Below, piece by piece: positions 22,703-31,447 of a DNA stretch of 64,000 nt; position 1 is the first letter of the stretch; each line of letters starts with the position of its first letter. A program made the translations under genes and the position numbers. The DNA is from Promineifilum sp. (GTDB lineage: Bacteria; Chloroflexota; Anaerolineae; Promineifilales; Promineifilaceae): NCBI GenBank assembly GCA_017983515.1, contig JAGOBF010000015.1:1-64000 (forward strand), given 5' to 3'. The notes beneath the pieces are model-generated. The model did no database searches and was not told the DNA's origin. It saw only the letters and a program-made list of their open reading frames with translations.

Positions 22703-24217
22703 CTAGGGTGGGCCAGGGTTGCGCCGGTAGAGGGTGACGGTGTTGTCCCCGCTGTCGAACACACGGACGGCGGTGTAGTTGCCGGCCACGTAGCCCAGCA
22801 GGGCCTCGGACTCTTCCGGCGTCTGCGCCCAGAAGTCGACCGGCGGATCCATGACCAGGAATTCCCCTTCCCGCAACAAGGCCATATTCCGGTCGAACGT
22901 GCCGGTGTACAGGAATGTGTAATGGCGGCCGGCATAGTAGCCGACGATTGGCCCTTGCCGGGCGATTAGGATGAAGGCGTCGTCGGGCGACGCGGCAGCC
23001 AGATGGACGCCGGCGTCGCGCAACGATGCCAGGCGAGCGTCGTTGTGGAAGTAGCGGTCGCGCACGACGGGCGACCACCACATTTCTCCCTGGCCCATCT
23101 CGGCCGCGGCCGGCAGGCGCAGCGGCGAGAGACTCCACAAAAGTGCAGCAGCCGCCAAGCCGGCGACGACGGCCGTTGTTGGCCGTCGCCGTGCCCGCCC
23201 AAGCAGCGACTGCCAGGGGATGGCGATCCCGATCAACAGGGTGACGGCCGGTATCGTGCCGAAGAGATGCCGGGCTTCTTTCAGTTGGACAAACAGCGAC
23301 AGCCCGACGGTCAGGCCGATATAGACTACCAGCAGGTGGGCCAGGGGATGCTGTTTGCGCCAGGCGGCGGCGTAGGCGACCAGCGCGACAATCAGCAAGG
23401 CGACCATCTCCCAACCCAGAACGGTGCGCACGATGAGAAGGATCCAGTTCCACAACTGGACGTTGAGCCGAACGTCGACGGCGTTACCGCCCACGCCTAG
23501 CGCCGCACCCCAGCGCCCGGCCGATGCCGCGCGAGCGGGGTCGAGCCACAGCGCCAGCACCCACAGCCCCAGCCCGACGAGGGTTGGCAGCGCCAGCCAG
23601 ACGAGCTTGGGCCAGCGGCCGGCGGCGCGCCACAGCCGCCACAGCGCCCAGGGCAGCGCCGCCATCCAGAAGGTGACGGCGACGACTTTAAGCAGGACGG
23701 CCGTCGCCATGGCCGTCCCGGCCGCTGCTGCCCGTCGACTCGTCAGACGGGCCTGATCTTCGGCCAGCCAGAAGATGGCCAGCAGTAGAAAGAGGTTGGT
23801 GAAGACCTCCATGCGCAGGAAGAACGAGTAGAGGTTAAAGAACGGGCTTAGCGCCAGTAGCAGCGCCGCGACCAGTCCGGAGGGCCAGCCCCGGGCGCGG
23901 CCGGCGATGACGTAGACCATCAGGATGCAGCCGGCCGCGGCGGCCAGGGTGACAAGGCGCAGCAGGAACAGGTTCTCGCCGAATATCAGCGTCAGCCCAC
24001 TGAGCAGATAGAGGTAGAGCGGCGTCTGATCCAGTTCGAGTTGGCCCTGCGGCCCCAGACTGCGCAGGGGCAGGCCGGTCGTGTGGATGTTGCGAGCGAT
24101 GTCGAGAAAGATGCTCTCGTCGTACTGGGCGATGGAGACGCGCAGCATCGGCGGCAGTTGCAGGGCCAGGAACAGCAACAGGACGAGGCCAAGCGGCCGC
24201 CAGTCAAGCTTTTTCAT
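22703..24217 (-). CDS. glycosyltransferase family 39 (ArnT/PMT-like) membrane protein
   Basis: The 504-residue protein has about 10-12 membrane helices and the catalytic loop signature near the N-terminus. QYDESIFLDIARNIHTTGLP carries the Asp-Glu pair used by GT39/GT83 enzymes to bind polyprenyl-phosphate sugars. LDQTPLYLYLLS follows. The C-terminal part (about 380-500) is a soluble periplasmic-type domain. It likely transfers a sugar from a lipid carrier to a surface acceptor. It is the last gene of a reverse-strand glycosyltransferase operon and follows a second GT39 gene after 36 bases. Confidence 0.85.
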   Translation of the reverse strand: MKKLDWRPLGLVLLLFLALQLPPMLRVSIAQYDESIFLDIARNIHTTGLPLRSLGPQGQLELDQTPLYLYLLSGLTLIFGENLFLLRLVTLAAAAGCILMVYVIAGRARGWPSGLVAALLLALSPFFNLYSFFLRMEVFTNLFLLLAIFWLAEDQARLTSRRAAAAGTAMATAVLLKVVAVTFWMAALPWALWRLWRAAGRWPKLVWLALPTLVGLGLWVLALWLDPARAASAGRWGAALGVGGNAVDVRLNVQLWNWILLIVRTVLGWEMVALLIVALVAYAAAWRKQHPLAHLLVVYIGLTVGLSLFVQLKEARHLFGTIPAVTLLIGIAIPWQSLLGRARRRPTTAVVAGLAAAALLWSLSPLRLPAAAEMGQGEMWWSPVVRDRYFHNDARLASLRDAGVHLAAASPDDAFILIARQGPIVGYYAGRHYTFLYTGTFDRNMALLREGEFLVMDPPVDFWAQTPEESEALLGYVAGNYTAVRVFDSGDNTVTLYRRNPGPP

Positions 24218-24253
24218 ATCGGCCTCAGTTGACTGGTTTGTGGCCGTAGCCGA

Positions 24254-25801
24254 TTATGGGCTTGGAAGAGCATAGATCCTGATCTCGGCTCGCTCGGAGC
24301 TAAACGTCTTAACAAGCTCGAAAGACGCGAATACTGTTTTGTAGTCGGCCGCCTCCTTCGCATAGCGCTCTGGGTCATCAAGATAACGGCCGTATCGCCC
24401 TTTGCTAAGCACCAGATAGTCGAACGCTTGCTCCGCGTACCACTCCGGCGGATTATCGATGATTTGCTCGAACACCTCAAGCGCATACACATCGGGGTCA
24501 ATGTATGGCCCGTAGGATTCCAGGGCGATGTGGCTGCCAGGCGGGATATTGGCGGTGATCCATTCGGCGGCCACTGGTATGGTTCGTTCCCCTGCCCGAC
24601 GCACGTTCTCGGCTATCGACATTCGAGCCGGAAAACCGACCAGGACGACCATGAGAAGCAGGAGCGCGGCCGAGACGACCCCGCGCCGCTTCGGATCCGG
24701 CAGGCGCCGGGCCGCGCGGCTCGTTTCGACCCACAGGACGGCCGAGAGCAGGAATAGAAAGGGCAAGATGGGCAGGATAGTCCGGTCGTTGCGGACGATG
24801 AACCGGCTGATGAAGATGAAGTAGACCACGGGAAATGAGGCCAACAGGAGCGTCACCTTTGACTTGAGCAAAATGCCCCGCCCCAATTGGAGCAGCGCCA
24901 GCAGAGGCATGAGCGTGGTCGTTGACCACAGGAAGATCGCGTACCAGCGAACGCTGTCGCCCTCCATGCCGGAATGGCCCGTGGCGTAATGGGTGGCGTC
25001 GAACCGCAGCGCCTCGGAAAAAGCCGGGTAGTCGAGGGCGGCGTAGGGCGTGGCGAGCAGGAAGATCAGGCCGCCCAACAAGGCCGGCAGATAGAGCCGT
25101 TTGTCGCGCCAGCCCGACCAGCCGGCGCGCAGAAAGTGGGCTGCGGGCAGGATGAGGCCGACGATGGCCCCGTTGTACTTGCTGGCCGCGGTCAGGCCGA
25201 TGGCGACGCCGATCGCCACGTAGTGTCGCGTGCGGCCCTGGCGGAAGATGCGCACGCCGAAATAGAGCGTGAGCAGGGCGAAAAAGGTGACGAACATATC
25301 GGGCGTCACGATGCGACTATTATAGATGAGGGTGGGCGAGACGGCCGTCAACAGCGCGGCGACAGCACCCACGGCCCAATCATCGGTCAGCCGCCGGGCG
25401 ATCAGGTAGACCAACAGGACGGCCCCGACGCCGAGGACGACCGTCAGGAGGCGGCCGATCATCACGATGGCCGGATCGGGCGCGAGGGTTGTACCCAATA
25501 TCAGGGATGACAGATCGGCCAGTTCCGTGGGGCCGGCGAATGTGCCCGTCATGTGTCCGGCCCCATAGTAAACGAGGTAGGCCAGGGCATGGACGTAGAA
25601 CACCAGGGATGGGTAGTGGAAGAAATGGGGATTCAGATCACCACTCTTCAGGATGCGCAGGGCGGTGCCGACGACGGCCGGTTCGTCGGGGTGGAACACG
25701 TAGGGCAGATCATAGCCGATGCTCCATAGGCGCAATGCCGCGGCAAGCCCCAAAAGCGCCACCAACAGGGCAATCTCCTTCTTAGTCCATGACACTGTCA
25801 T
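24254..25801 (-). CDS. glycosyltransferase family 39 membrane protein
   Basis: The 515-residue protein has about 12 membrane helices. After the first helix comes the catalytic-loop pattern YDLPYVFHPDEPAVVGTALR, with the acidic pair typical of GT39. FHYPSLVFYVHALAYLVYYG follows. A C-terminal extra-membrane domain carries VAAEWITANIPPGSHIALESY. It probably moves a sugar from a polyprenyl-phosphate donor to a cell-surface glycan or protein. It begins ten bases after the second GT2 gene and is followed by another GT39 gene, suggesting sequential steps in one glycan pathway. Confidence 0.85.
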   Translation of the reverse strand: MTVSWTKKEIALLVALLGLAAALRLWSIGYDLPYVFHPDEPAVVGTALRILKSGDLNPHFFHYPSLVFYVHALAYLVYYGAGHMTGTFAGPTELADLSSLILGTTLAPDPAIVMIGRLLTVVLGVGAVLLVYLIARRLTDDWAVGAVAALLTAVSPTLIYNSRIVTPDMFVTFFALLTLYFGVRIFRQGRTRHYVAIGVAIGLTAASKYNGAIVGLILPAAHFLRAGWSGWRDKRLYLPALLGGLIFLLATPYAALDYPAFSEALRFDATHYATGHSGMEGDSVRWYAIFLWSTTTLMPLLALLQLGRGILLKSKVTLLLASFPVVYFIFISRFIVRNDRTILPILPFLFLLSAVLWVETSRAARRLPDPKRRGVVSAALLLLMVVLVGFPARMSIAENVRRAGERTIPVAAEWITANIPPGSHIALESYGPYIDPDVYALEVFEQIIDNPPEWYAEQAFDYLVLSKGRYGRYLDDPERYAKEAADYKTVFASFELVKTFSSERAEIRIYALPSP

Positions 25802-25810
25802 CCGTAGCAG

Positions 25811-26749
25811 TCATCCTGTTGCTAATTTGTCGGCCGGCGGCGCACTCTGGCGCAGCCCGTCGCGCAGTCCGCGCCAATAGGCGGCCGCCACGGCGAATTT
25901 ACCCTTCATGAGCAGGCGGCTCAACATTTTGAGCGCGCTGGCCGCGCGAAAAACAAGGATCGCCGGCGGATTCCCCACTCGCCGGTGGGTTCGCCAGAAG
26001 ATGACCCCGCTGCGCGCCAGGTGATAGCGTCGAAAGGGCGACTCCAGCCCGCCGCTGCTGGCGGCCACACGATGGTAGAGGTGGGCGTCGGCGGCCAGCC
26101 TCAGGCGGTAGCCGGACTGCTGCAGGCGCAAGCTCCAGTCCAGATCCTCAAAATACATGAAATATCGTTCATCGAACAGCCCGGCCGTGGCGGCTGCCGC
26201 CAGATTGACCAGCAGACACGTGCCGAGCAAATAGTCGACGTCGCGATCGGCCGCCCATTCGGGGCCGTCCTTCTCGTCGCGAGCCATATCGGCGATGTCG
26301 AGCGATTGGCGACGGCGACGGCCGCCGGCGAACCACAGCGTGTCCGGCCGCGCTTCGTAGTAGATTTTGGGCGACACGAGGGCGATGGTCGGCCCTGTCG
26401 CGGCCAGCAGCCGGTCGAGCATGTTGGGGGCGGCGAAGGCGTCGTTGTTGATCAGCAGGGCGTAGTCGTAGCCGCCGTCGAGGGCGCGCCGCAGGCCGAC
26501 GTTGCTGCCCCGCCCAAAGCCCAGATTCTGCGGCAAGGCTAACATTTCCACGCCCGGCGGCAGTTCCCGGCGCAGCAACTCGGCCGAGTCGTCGCCGGAG
26601 CCGTTGTCGATGACCAGGATATCGAGCGCAGCCGACGCCGTCATGGCTCCCAAAGCGCGCACGCATTCCAGCGTCAGCTCCGCTTGCTGCCAATTCAGCG
26701 TGACGGCCAGGACACGGGGGGGCGGCCGTTGCCCCAGGTTGTCAGTCAC
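25811..26749 (-). CDS. glycosyltransferase family 2 (rhamnosyltransferase-like)
   Basis: The 312-residue protein has a GT-A fold with VLAVTLNWQQAELTLECVRA, ILVIDNGSGDDS, NLGFGRGSNVGLRRAL, LLINNDAFAAP (DxD-like) and FMYFEDLDWSLRLQQSGYRL, the general-base motif ED of WbbL-type rhamnosyltransferases. It would add a sugar to a growing surface glycan on the cytoplasmic side. The start is GTG at 26749, overlapping the end of the upstream GT2 gene by eight bases, the only frame that gives a complete family N-terminus. It is part of a five-gene reverse operon. Confidence 0.88.
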   Translation of the reverse strand: MTDNLGQRPPPRVLAVTLNWQQAELTLECVRALGAMTASAALDILVIDNGSGDDSAELLRRELPPGVEMLALPQNLGFGRGSNVGLRRALDGGYDYALLINNDAFAAPNMLDRLLAATGPTIALVSPKIYYEARPDTLWFAGGRRRRQSLDIADMARDEKDGPEWAADRDVDYLLGTCLLVNLAAAATAGLFDERYFMYFEDLDWSLRLQQSGYRLRLAADAHLYHRVAASSGGLESPFRRYHLARSGVIFWRTHRRVGNPPAILVFRAASALKMLSRLLMKGKFAVAAAYWRGLRDGLRQSAPPADKLATG

Positions 26750-27608
26750 GCGCCGCTTCTCCGCCCGCGCCCCAGGCCCAGGCCAGTTTGGTGAGGTAAA
26801 TTGCCGGCAGATCGGCCGGATGGCGTCGCAGGATGACGGGCTGTTCGACCACGAGACGGGCGGTGGCCGCGGCGGCGATGCCCGGACTGAGCAGGCGCAG
26901 CAGCCGGGGGTGACGCAGGAGAGTGGGGGTGTGCAACAGGTCGCTGTGCCTGAGGCGCACCTGGCGCGAGTAGTAGCCGCTGCGCGCGCAGTCGGCCCAC
27001 ACGGCGCGCAGCGTGTCGCGGTTGTGGCAATGCTCGACGGCCGCGTCCGGTTGGAAACAGGGTGGGAACCCGGCCTGAGCCATGCGCGCCGTCCATTCCA
27101 TGTCCTGGCTGCGGGGCAGCGCCTCGTCCAACTCTCCAATTTTCTCGATGACTCGTCGCTCGACGGACAGATTGAGTGTCGGCAGGATGGCCCGAGGGCC
27201 GGCCGGCCGGGTGGGGAGGTAGGCCTGAAACAGTCCCAGATTGTAGCCGCGGCTCCAGTAGTTGCGGCCCGTCGGCAGCACACTGCCGCCGACGACGGGA
27301 TGCCCGGCGACGTGGGCCGACTGGTGGGCGCGCAGCCAGCCGGGTTGGGGCAGGCAGTCGCTATCCAGAAAGATCAGCAGCGGCGACGAGGATTCGCGGA
27401 TGCCCCGATTGCGGGCGACGGCCGGATTGACCGGATGGCCGGTGTCGATCAGCCGGGCGCGGCCGTCGGGCGTGAGCAGCCCGGCGTCGTCTTTACCCAC
27501 GACCAGGATTTCGGCCACGTCCTCCGCGCCGGCCTGCGACGACACGGCGGCCAGCACGTCATCCAGGATGGGCGAGTTGAGGCTGGGGATGATGACCGAG
27601 ACGCGCAT
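26742..27608 (-). CDS. glycosyltransferase family 2
   Basis: The 288-residue protein shows SVIIPSLNSPILDDVLAAV, AEILVVGKDD, NPAVARNRGIRESSSPLLIFLDSDCLP (nucleotide-sugar binding DSD), and LPRSQDMEWTARMAQAGF near the acceptor site. These are GT-A features of family 2. Its ATG shares one base with the TGA stop of the RlmI-like gene (TGATG), so translation is coupled. The next GT2 gene overlaps its end. It likely acts in synthesis of a surface polysaccharide; the donor sugar is unknown. Confidence 0.87.
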   Translation of the reverse strand: MRVSVIIPSLNSPILDDVLAAVSSQAGAEDVAEILVVGKDDAGLLTPDGRARLIDTGHPVNPAVARNRGIRESSSPLLIFLDSDCLPQPGWLRAHQSAHVAGHPVVGGSVLPTGRNYWSRGYNLGLFQAYLPTRPAGPRAILPTLNLSVERRVIEKIGELDEALPRSQDMEWTARMAQAGFPPCFQPDAAVEHCHNRDTLRAVWADCARSGYYSRQVRLRHSDLLHTPTLLRHPRLLRLLSPGIAAAATARLVVEQPVILRRHPADLPAIYLTKLAWAWGAGGEAARD

Positions 27609-28873
27609 CAGAGCACCCGGCAGAGCAACCCCTTCAGGTAGGCCGATTCCGGGAAGGAGAGCAGCACCGGGTGGTCGGCCGACTGGCTCAGATGACGCCA
27701 TATCTGCACGTCGCGCCTGGCGTCGACGGCGGCACTGAAGACGATTTTCTGGAACAGATCGGCGCTGACGAGGCCGGAGCAGGAGAACGTCGCCAGCACG
27801 CCTTCCGGCCGCAGCAGCCGCATCGCCAGCCAGTTGAGGTCCTTGTAGCCGCGCGCGGCGCGGTCGATTTGGCCCTGGTTGTGGGCGAACTTGGGCGGGT
27901 CGAGGATCACGGCGTCGAACTGCCGTCCTTCTTCGCGAAAATAGCGCAGCACCTCGAAGGCGTCCCCGGCGATATATTCGTCGGTTGGCCGTTCGAAGCC
28001 GTTGAGGCGCATGTTGCGTTCGGCGATCTCCAGCGCGGGCGCGGAGCTGTCCACCTGCACGACCGCACGCGCGCCGGCGGCGGCGGCATAGACGCCGAAC
28101 GCGCCGGTGTAGGCGAAGACGTTGAGCACCTCGCGCCCGGCCATGTAGGGCGGGCGGGCGACGGCGGCTCGATTGTCGCGCTGGTCCAGATAGAAGCCGG
28201 TCTTGTGGCCGTGATGAACGTCCATGAGGAACGAGAAGCCATTTTCGCGCAGGGTCAGTTCGGCCGGCGGCGGCGCGCCGTGGCGCAACTCGACGAGCGG
28301 CTTCAGGCCCTCCTTGCCGCGCACGTCGACGTCCGACCGCTCCAGGATGCCCACCGGCTGGAGCAATTCGACCAGAAGCGCCGTCAGCATCTCCTTGCGC
28401 CGGTCGATGCCCAACGTCTGGCACTGCATCACGAGATAGTCGCCGTAGCGATCGACCACCAGGCCGGGCAGCCCGTCGGCCTCGGCGTTGACGAGACGGT
28501 AAGCGTCGGTGGGCAGTGGGGCGCGGGCAGTGGGCAGGGTCGTTTCAGTCGTATTTCGTATTTCGTGTCTTGTTTCTGGATTTGTAAGTGCTTCTCGGCC
28601 GTTGATCGCCAGTCGCAGCCGGCGGCGCCAGAAATCCTCGTCTATCGGTTCGGCCGCGTCCCAGGAGAGGATGCGGGCCTGTATCTGCGATTTGGCATTG
28701 TAATAGGCTGTGGCGAGCGGCACGCCTTTTTGGTCGGCGACGGTGACCAGGTCGCCCGGGGCGGGTTGGCCCTGCACCCGGCCGATGGCCCCGGAGAATA
28801 TCCACGGGTGGCGGTTGTGGACGGGTTTATCGCGGCCTGGTTTCAGAATGAGTGTAGCGGTCGGATTTTCCAT
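27608..28873 (-). CDS. RlmI-like 23S rRNA cytosine-C5 methyltransferase
   Basis: The 421-residue protein has an N-terminal PUA domain (KPVHNRHPWIFSGAIGRVQG), an EEHEE-like middle, and a Rossmann methyltransferase (GREVLNVFAYTGAFGVYAAA, VILDPPKFAHNQ, the catalytic cysteine in FSCSGLV). This is the pattern of RlmI, which makes m5C1962 in 23S rRNA. Between about residues 94 and 121 it carries an extra stretch (ETRHEIRNTTETTLPTARAP) not expected in the family. Its DNA looks like an intergenic repeat kept in frame. It heads an operon with four glycosyltransferase genes, an unusual partner set. Confidence 0.87.
   Translation of the reverse strand: MENPTATLILKPGRDKPVHNRHPWIFSGAIGRVQGQPAPGDLVTVADQKGVPLATAYYNAKSQIQARILSWDAAEPIDEDFWRRRLRLAINGREALTNPETRHEIRNTTETTLPTARAPLPTDAYRLVNAEADGLPGLVVDRYGDYLVMQCQTLGIDRRKEMLTALLVELLQPVGILERSDVDVRGKEGLKPLVELRHGAPPPAELTLRENGFSFLMDVHHGHKTGFYLDQRDNRAAVARPPYMAGREVLNVFAYTGAFGVYAAAAGARAVVQVDSSAPALEIAERNMRLNGFERPTDEYIAGDAFEVLRYFREEGRQFDAVILDPPKFAHNQGQIDRAARGYKDLNWLAMRLLRPEGVLATFSCSGLVSADLFQKIVFSAAVDARRDVQIWRHLSQSADHPVLLSFPESAYLKGLLCRVL
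28509..28592. repeat. intergenic-type repeat inserted in frame in the RlmI-like gene
   Basis: The DNA contains GGGCAGTGGGGCGCGGGCAG, then the iterated TCGTATTTCGTATTTCGTGT, unlike the codon use around it. A related CGTATCT/TACGAAATACGAG stretch fills the gap 45548-45641. The insert encodes about 28 residues in the interdomain region, where it can be tolerated. Confidence 0.5.
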
Positions 28874-28923
28874 GAGCGTCAGTATCCGGTATTCAGTGAC
28901 CCGTGTCCAGTGTGATTCCGGGA

Positions 28924-28958
28924 TGTAGCGCCGGGGAGCGGGATAAGAATCCGGCGCT
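28924..28958. repeat. TGTAGCGCCGG repeat, copy 2
   Basis: TGTAGCGCCGG at one end and CCGGCGCT at the other enclose GGATAAGAAT, the inverse of the ATTCTTATCC core of copies 1 and 4. The ends make a seven-base-pair hairpin. It lies between the RlmI-like gene and the EamA gene. Confidence 0.5.
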
Positions 28959-28996
28959 CGAGAGGAAGGTTCAGCCCGCTCTTCGCCCGTCGCGCC

Positions 28997-29917
28997 TCAA
29001 TGGCTTATCTCTACCCCTGTGCCGGCCGGGCGGCCGACCCATTGCGAGATGAGAATGCCGGTCAGCATCAGCGCACAGCCGAAGAGCGCACGCAGCGATA
29101 ATTGCTCGCCCAGCAGCAGCCAGCCGCCGATGACGGCGAAGACCGCCTCCAGACTGAGGAGGATGGCCGCATCGGCCGCCCGGGCGTGGCTTTGGGCGAT
29201 GACCTGCAGCGTGTAGCCCACGCCGACCGACATGATCCCGGCATAGAGAATAGGGGCCAGCGCCGCGCGCAGAGCGGCCATCGAGGTCGTCTCGGTCAGC
29301 ACGGCGGCGATGGTGCTGAGGGCGGCGCAGGCCATGAATTGCAGGAAAGCCAGCTTGACCGGATCTGTGCCGGGCGACAGATGGCCGATCAGCAGGACGT
29401 GGCCGGCCCACAGAAACGCCCCGACCAGCACCAGGGCATCGCCCCAGGCCATGCGCAAGCCGCCCTCGATCGTCAGGAAATAGAGACCGACCGCGGCCAG
29501 CAGCGCCCCGGCCCAGACCGCGGCCGAAGGACGATGGCCCAACGTCAGCCCCAGCAGGGGCACGAGCACGACGTAGAGGCTGGTGATGAAACCCGCCTTG
29601 CCGGCCGTGGTCGAGGCGATGCCCATCTGCTGGAATGTGGCCGCGGCGAAGATCACCGCGCCCGCCAATGCGCCCCCGATCAGCAGCGCGCGATTTCCAA
29701 AGGCAACGACCGGCGCTTGGGTCGCCGCCCGCCGCTGGTCGAGGACGATCATGAGGGGCACCAGCGCCAAACCGCCAATTAAAAAGCGGACGGCGTTGAA
29801 GGTGAACGGCCCAATGTGGGCCATGCTCGACCGCTGGGCGACGAAGGCGAAGCCCCAGATGACGGCCGTGAGCAGCAGAAGCAGATTGGCGCGGGCGCGG
29901 GGGGAGGCGGTAGACAT
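28997..29917 (-). CDS. EamA/DMT-family transporter
   Basis: The 306-residue protein has ten membrane helices in two repeated EamA halves. The first begins NLLLLLTAVIWGFAFVAQRS, and the second includes YAGIMSVGVGYTLQVIAQSH and EAVFAVIGGWLLLGEQLSLR, the conserved end of each repeat. DMT transporters export or import metabolites such as amino acids and nucleotide precursors. The ATG at 29917 is chosen because the first helix begins a few residues later; a longer frame to 30067 has a non-membrane, proline-rich lead. It follows the alpha/beta hydrolase gene by 17 bases. Confidence 0.87.
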   Translation of the reverse strand: MSTASPRARANLLLLLTAVIWGFAFVAQRSSMAHIGPFTFNAVRFLIGGLALVPLMIVLDQRRAATQAPVVAFGNRALLIGGALAGAVIFAAATFQQMGIASTTAGKAGFITSLYVVLVPLLGLTLGHRPSAAVWAGALLAAVGLYFLTIEGGLRMAWGDALVLVGAFLWAGHVLLIGHLSPGTDPVKLAFLQFMACAALSTIAAVLTETTSMAALRAALAPILYAGIMSVGVGYTLQVIAQSHARAADAAILLSLEAVFAVIGGWLLLGEQLSLRALFGCALMLTGILISQWVGRPAGTGVEISH

Positions 29918-29934
29918 ACCTTGGGGTAAAGACC

Positions 29935-30813
<879 letters not shown>

Positions 30814-30840
30814 GGGTAAAGACCTTATGGAGAAAGCAGC

Positions 30841-30862
30841 CACAGATTTCGCAGATTTTTGG
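30841..30862. repeat. CCACAGATTTCGCAGATTTT repeat copy
   Basis: This is a clear copy of the dispersed CCACRGATTTCGCAGATTTT repeat, in the gap between mog and the alpha/beta hydrolase gene. It matches 22636-22656 and 58866-58880 over most of its length. Confidence 0.55.
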
Positions 30863-30942
30863 AGACGCATCCGGGAAGTCGGTAGCATTGCTAAGCACTT
30901 TGTCTTTTGGAGTTCGCGTGAAGCCTCTGGGCTCTGCTCTCA

Positions 30943-31443
30943 TCAAACGTCGCGATGATCCTGGCCGCTTTCCGGGCCGCCCGTCAGCAGGTCGAGGGCA
31001 TGGGGCAAGACGGGCAGCAACACCTCCAGGTTCTCGCCGACCGCCTTGGGGTTGCCGGGCAGGTTGACGATCAGCGTCCGGCCGCGCATGCCGGCCACGG
31101 CGCGCGAGAGCATGGCGTGTTGGGTCACCCTCAGGCTGGCCGCGCGCAAGGCCTCGGCGATACCCGGCGCGTCGCGATCGATGACGGCGCGGGTCGCCTC
31201 CGGGGTGACGTCGCGCGGGGCGAAGCCCGTGCCGCCGCTGGTCAGGATGAGGTCGAGACCGGCGGTGCACCAGTCGAGGAGGGTCTGGGTAATGACCTCG
31301 AACTCGTCGGGGATGACATCGCGCCGCTCGATGGCCCAGCCGGTGTGGCGGGCCACTCTGTCGGCCGCCAGCGGCCCGCTCTTGTCCTCGTAGACGCCTT
31401 GCGCCCCGCGGTCACTGATCGTCAGGATCCCGACCCGTCGCAT
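30943..31443 (-). CDS. mog: molybdopterin adenylyltransferase (MogA/MoaB type)
   Basis: The 166-residue protein has the MoCF-binding fold with VGILTISDRGAQGVYEDKSG, DLILTSGGTGFAPRDVTPEA and LIVNLPGNPKAVGENL, all hallmarks of MogA/MoaB. It activates molybdopterin with AMP before molybdenum insertion. It complements moaC and the moaD-moaE fusion at 13-14 kb. It lies four bases after the PHP-AlbA gene on the same strand, although no functional link between the two is evident. The length is normal. Confidence 0.92.
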   Translation of the reverse strand: MRRVGILTISDRGAQGVYEDKSGPLAADRVARHTGWAIERRDVIPDEFEVITQTLLDWCTAGLDLILTSGGTGFAPRDVTPEATRAVIDRDAPGIAEALRAASLRVTQHAMLSRAVAGMRGRTLIVNLPGNPKAVGENLEVLLPVLPHALDLLTGGPESGQDHRDV

Positions 31444-31447
31444 GGCC

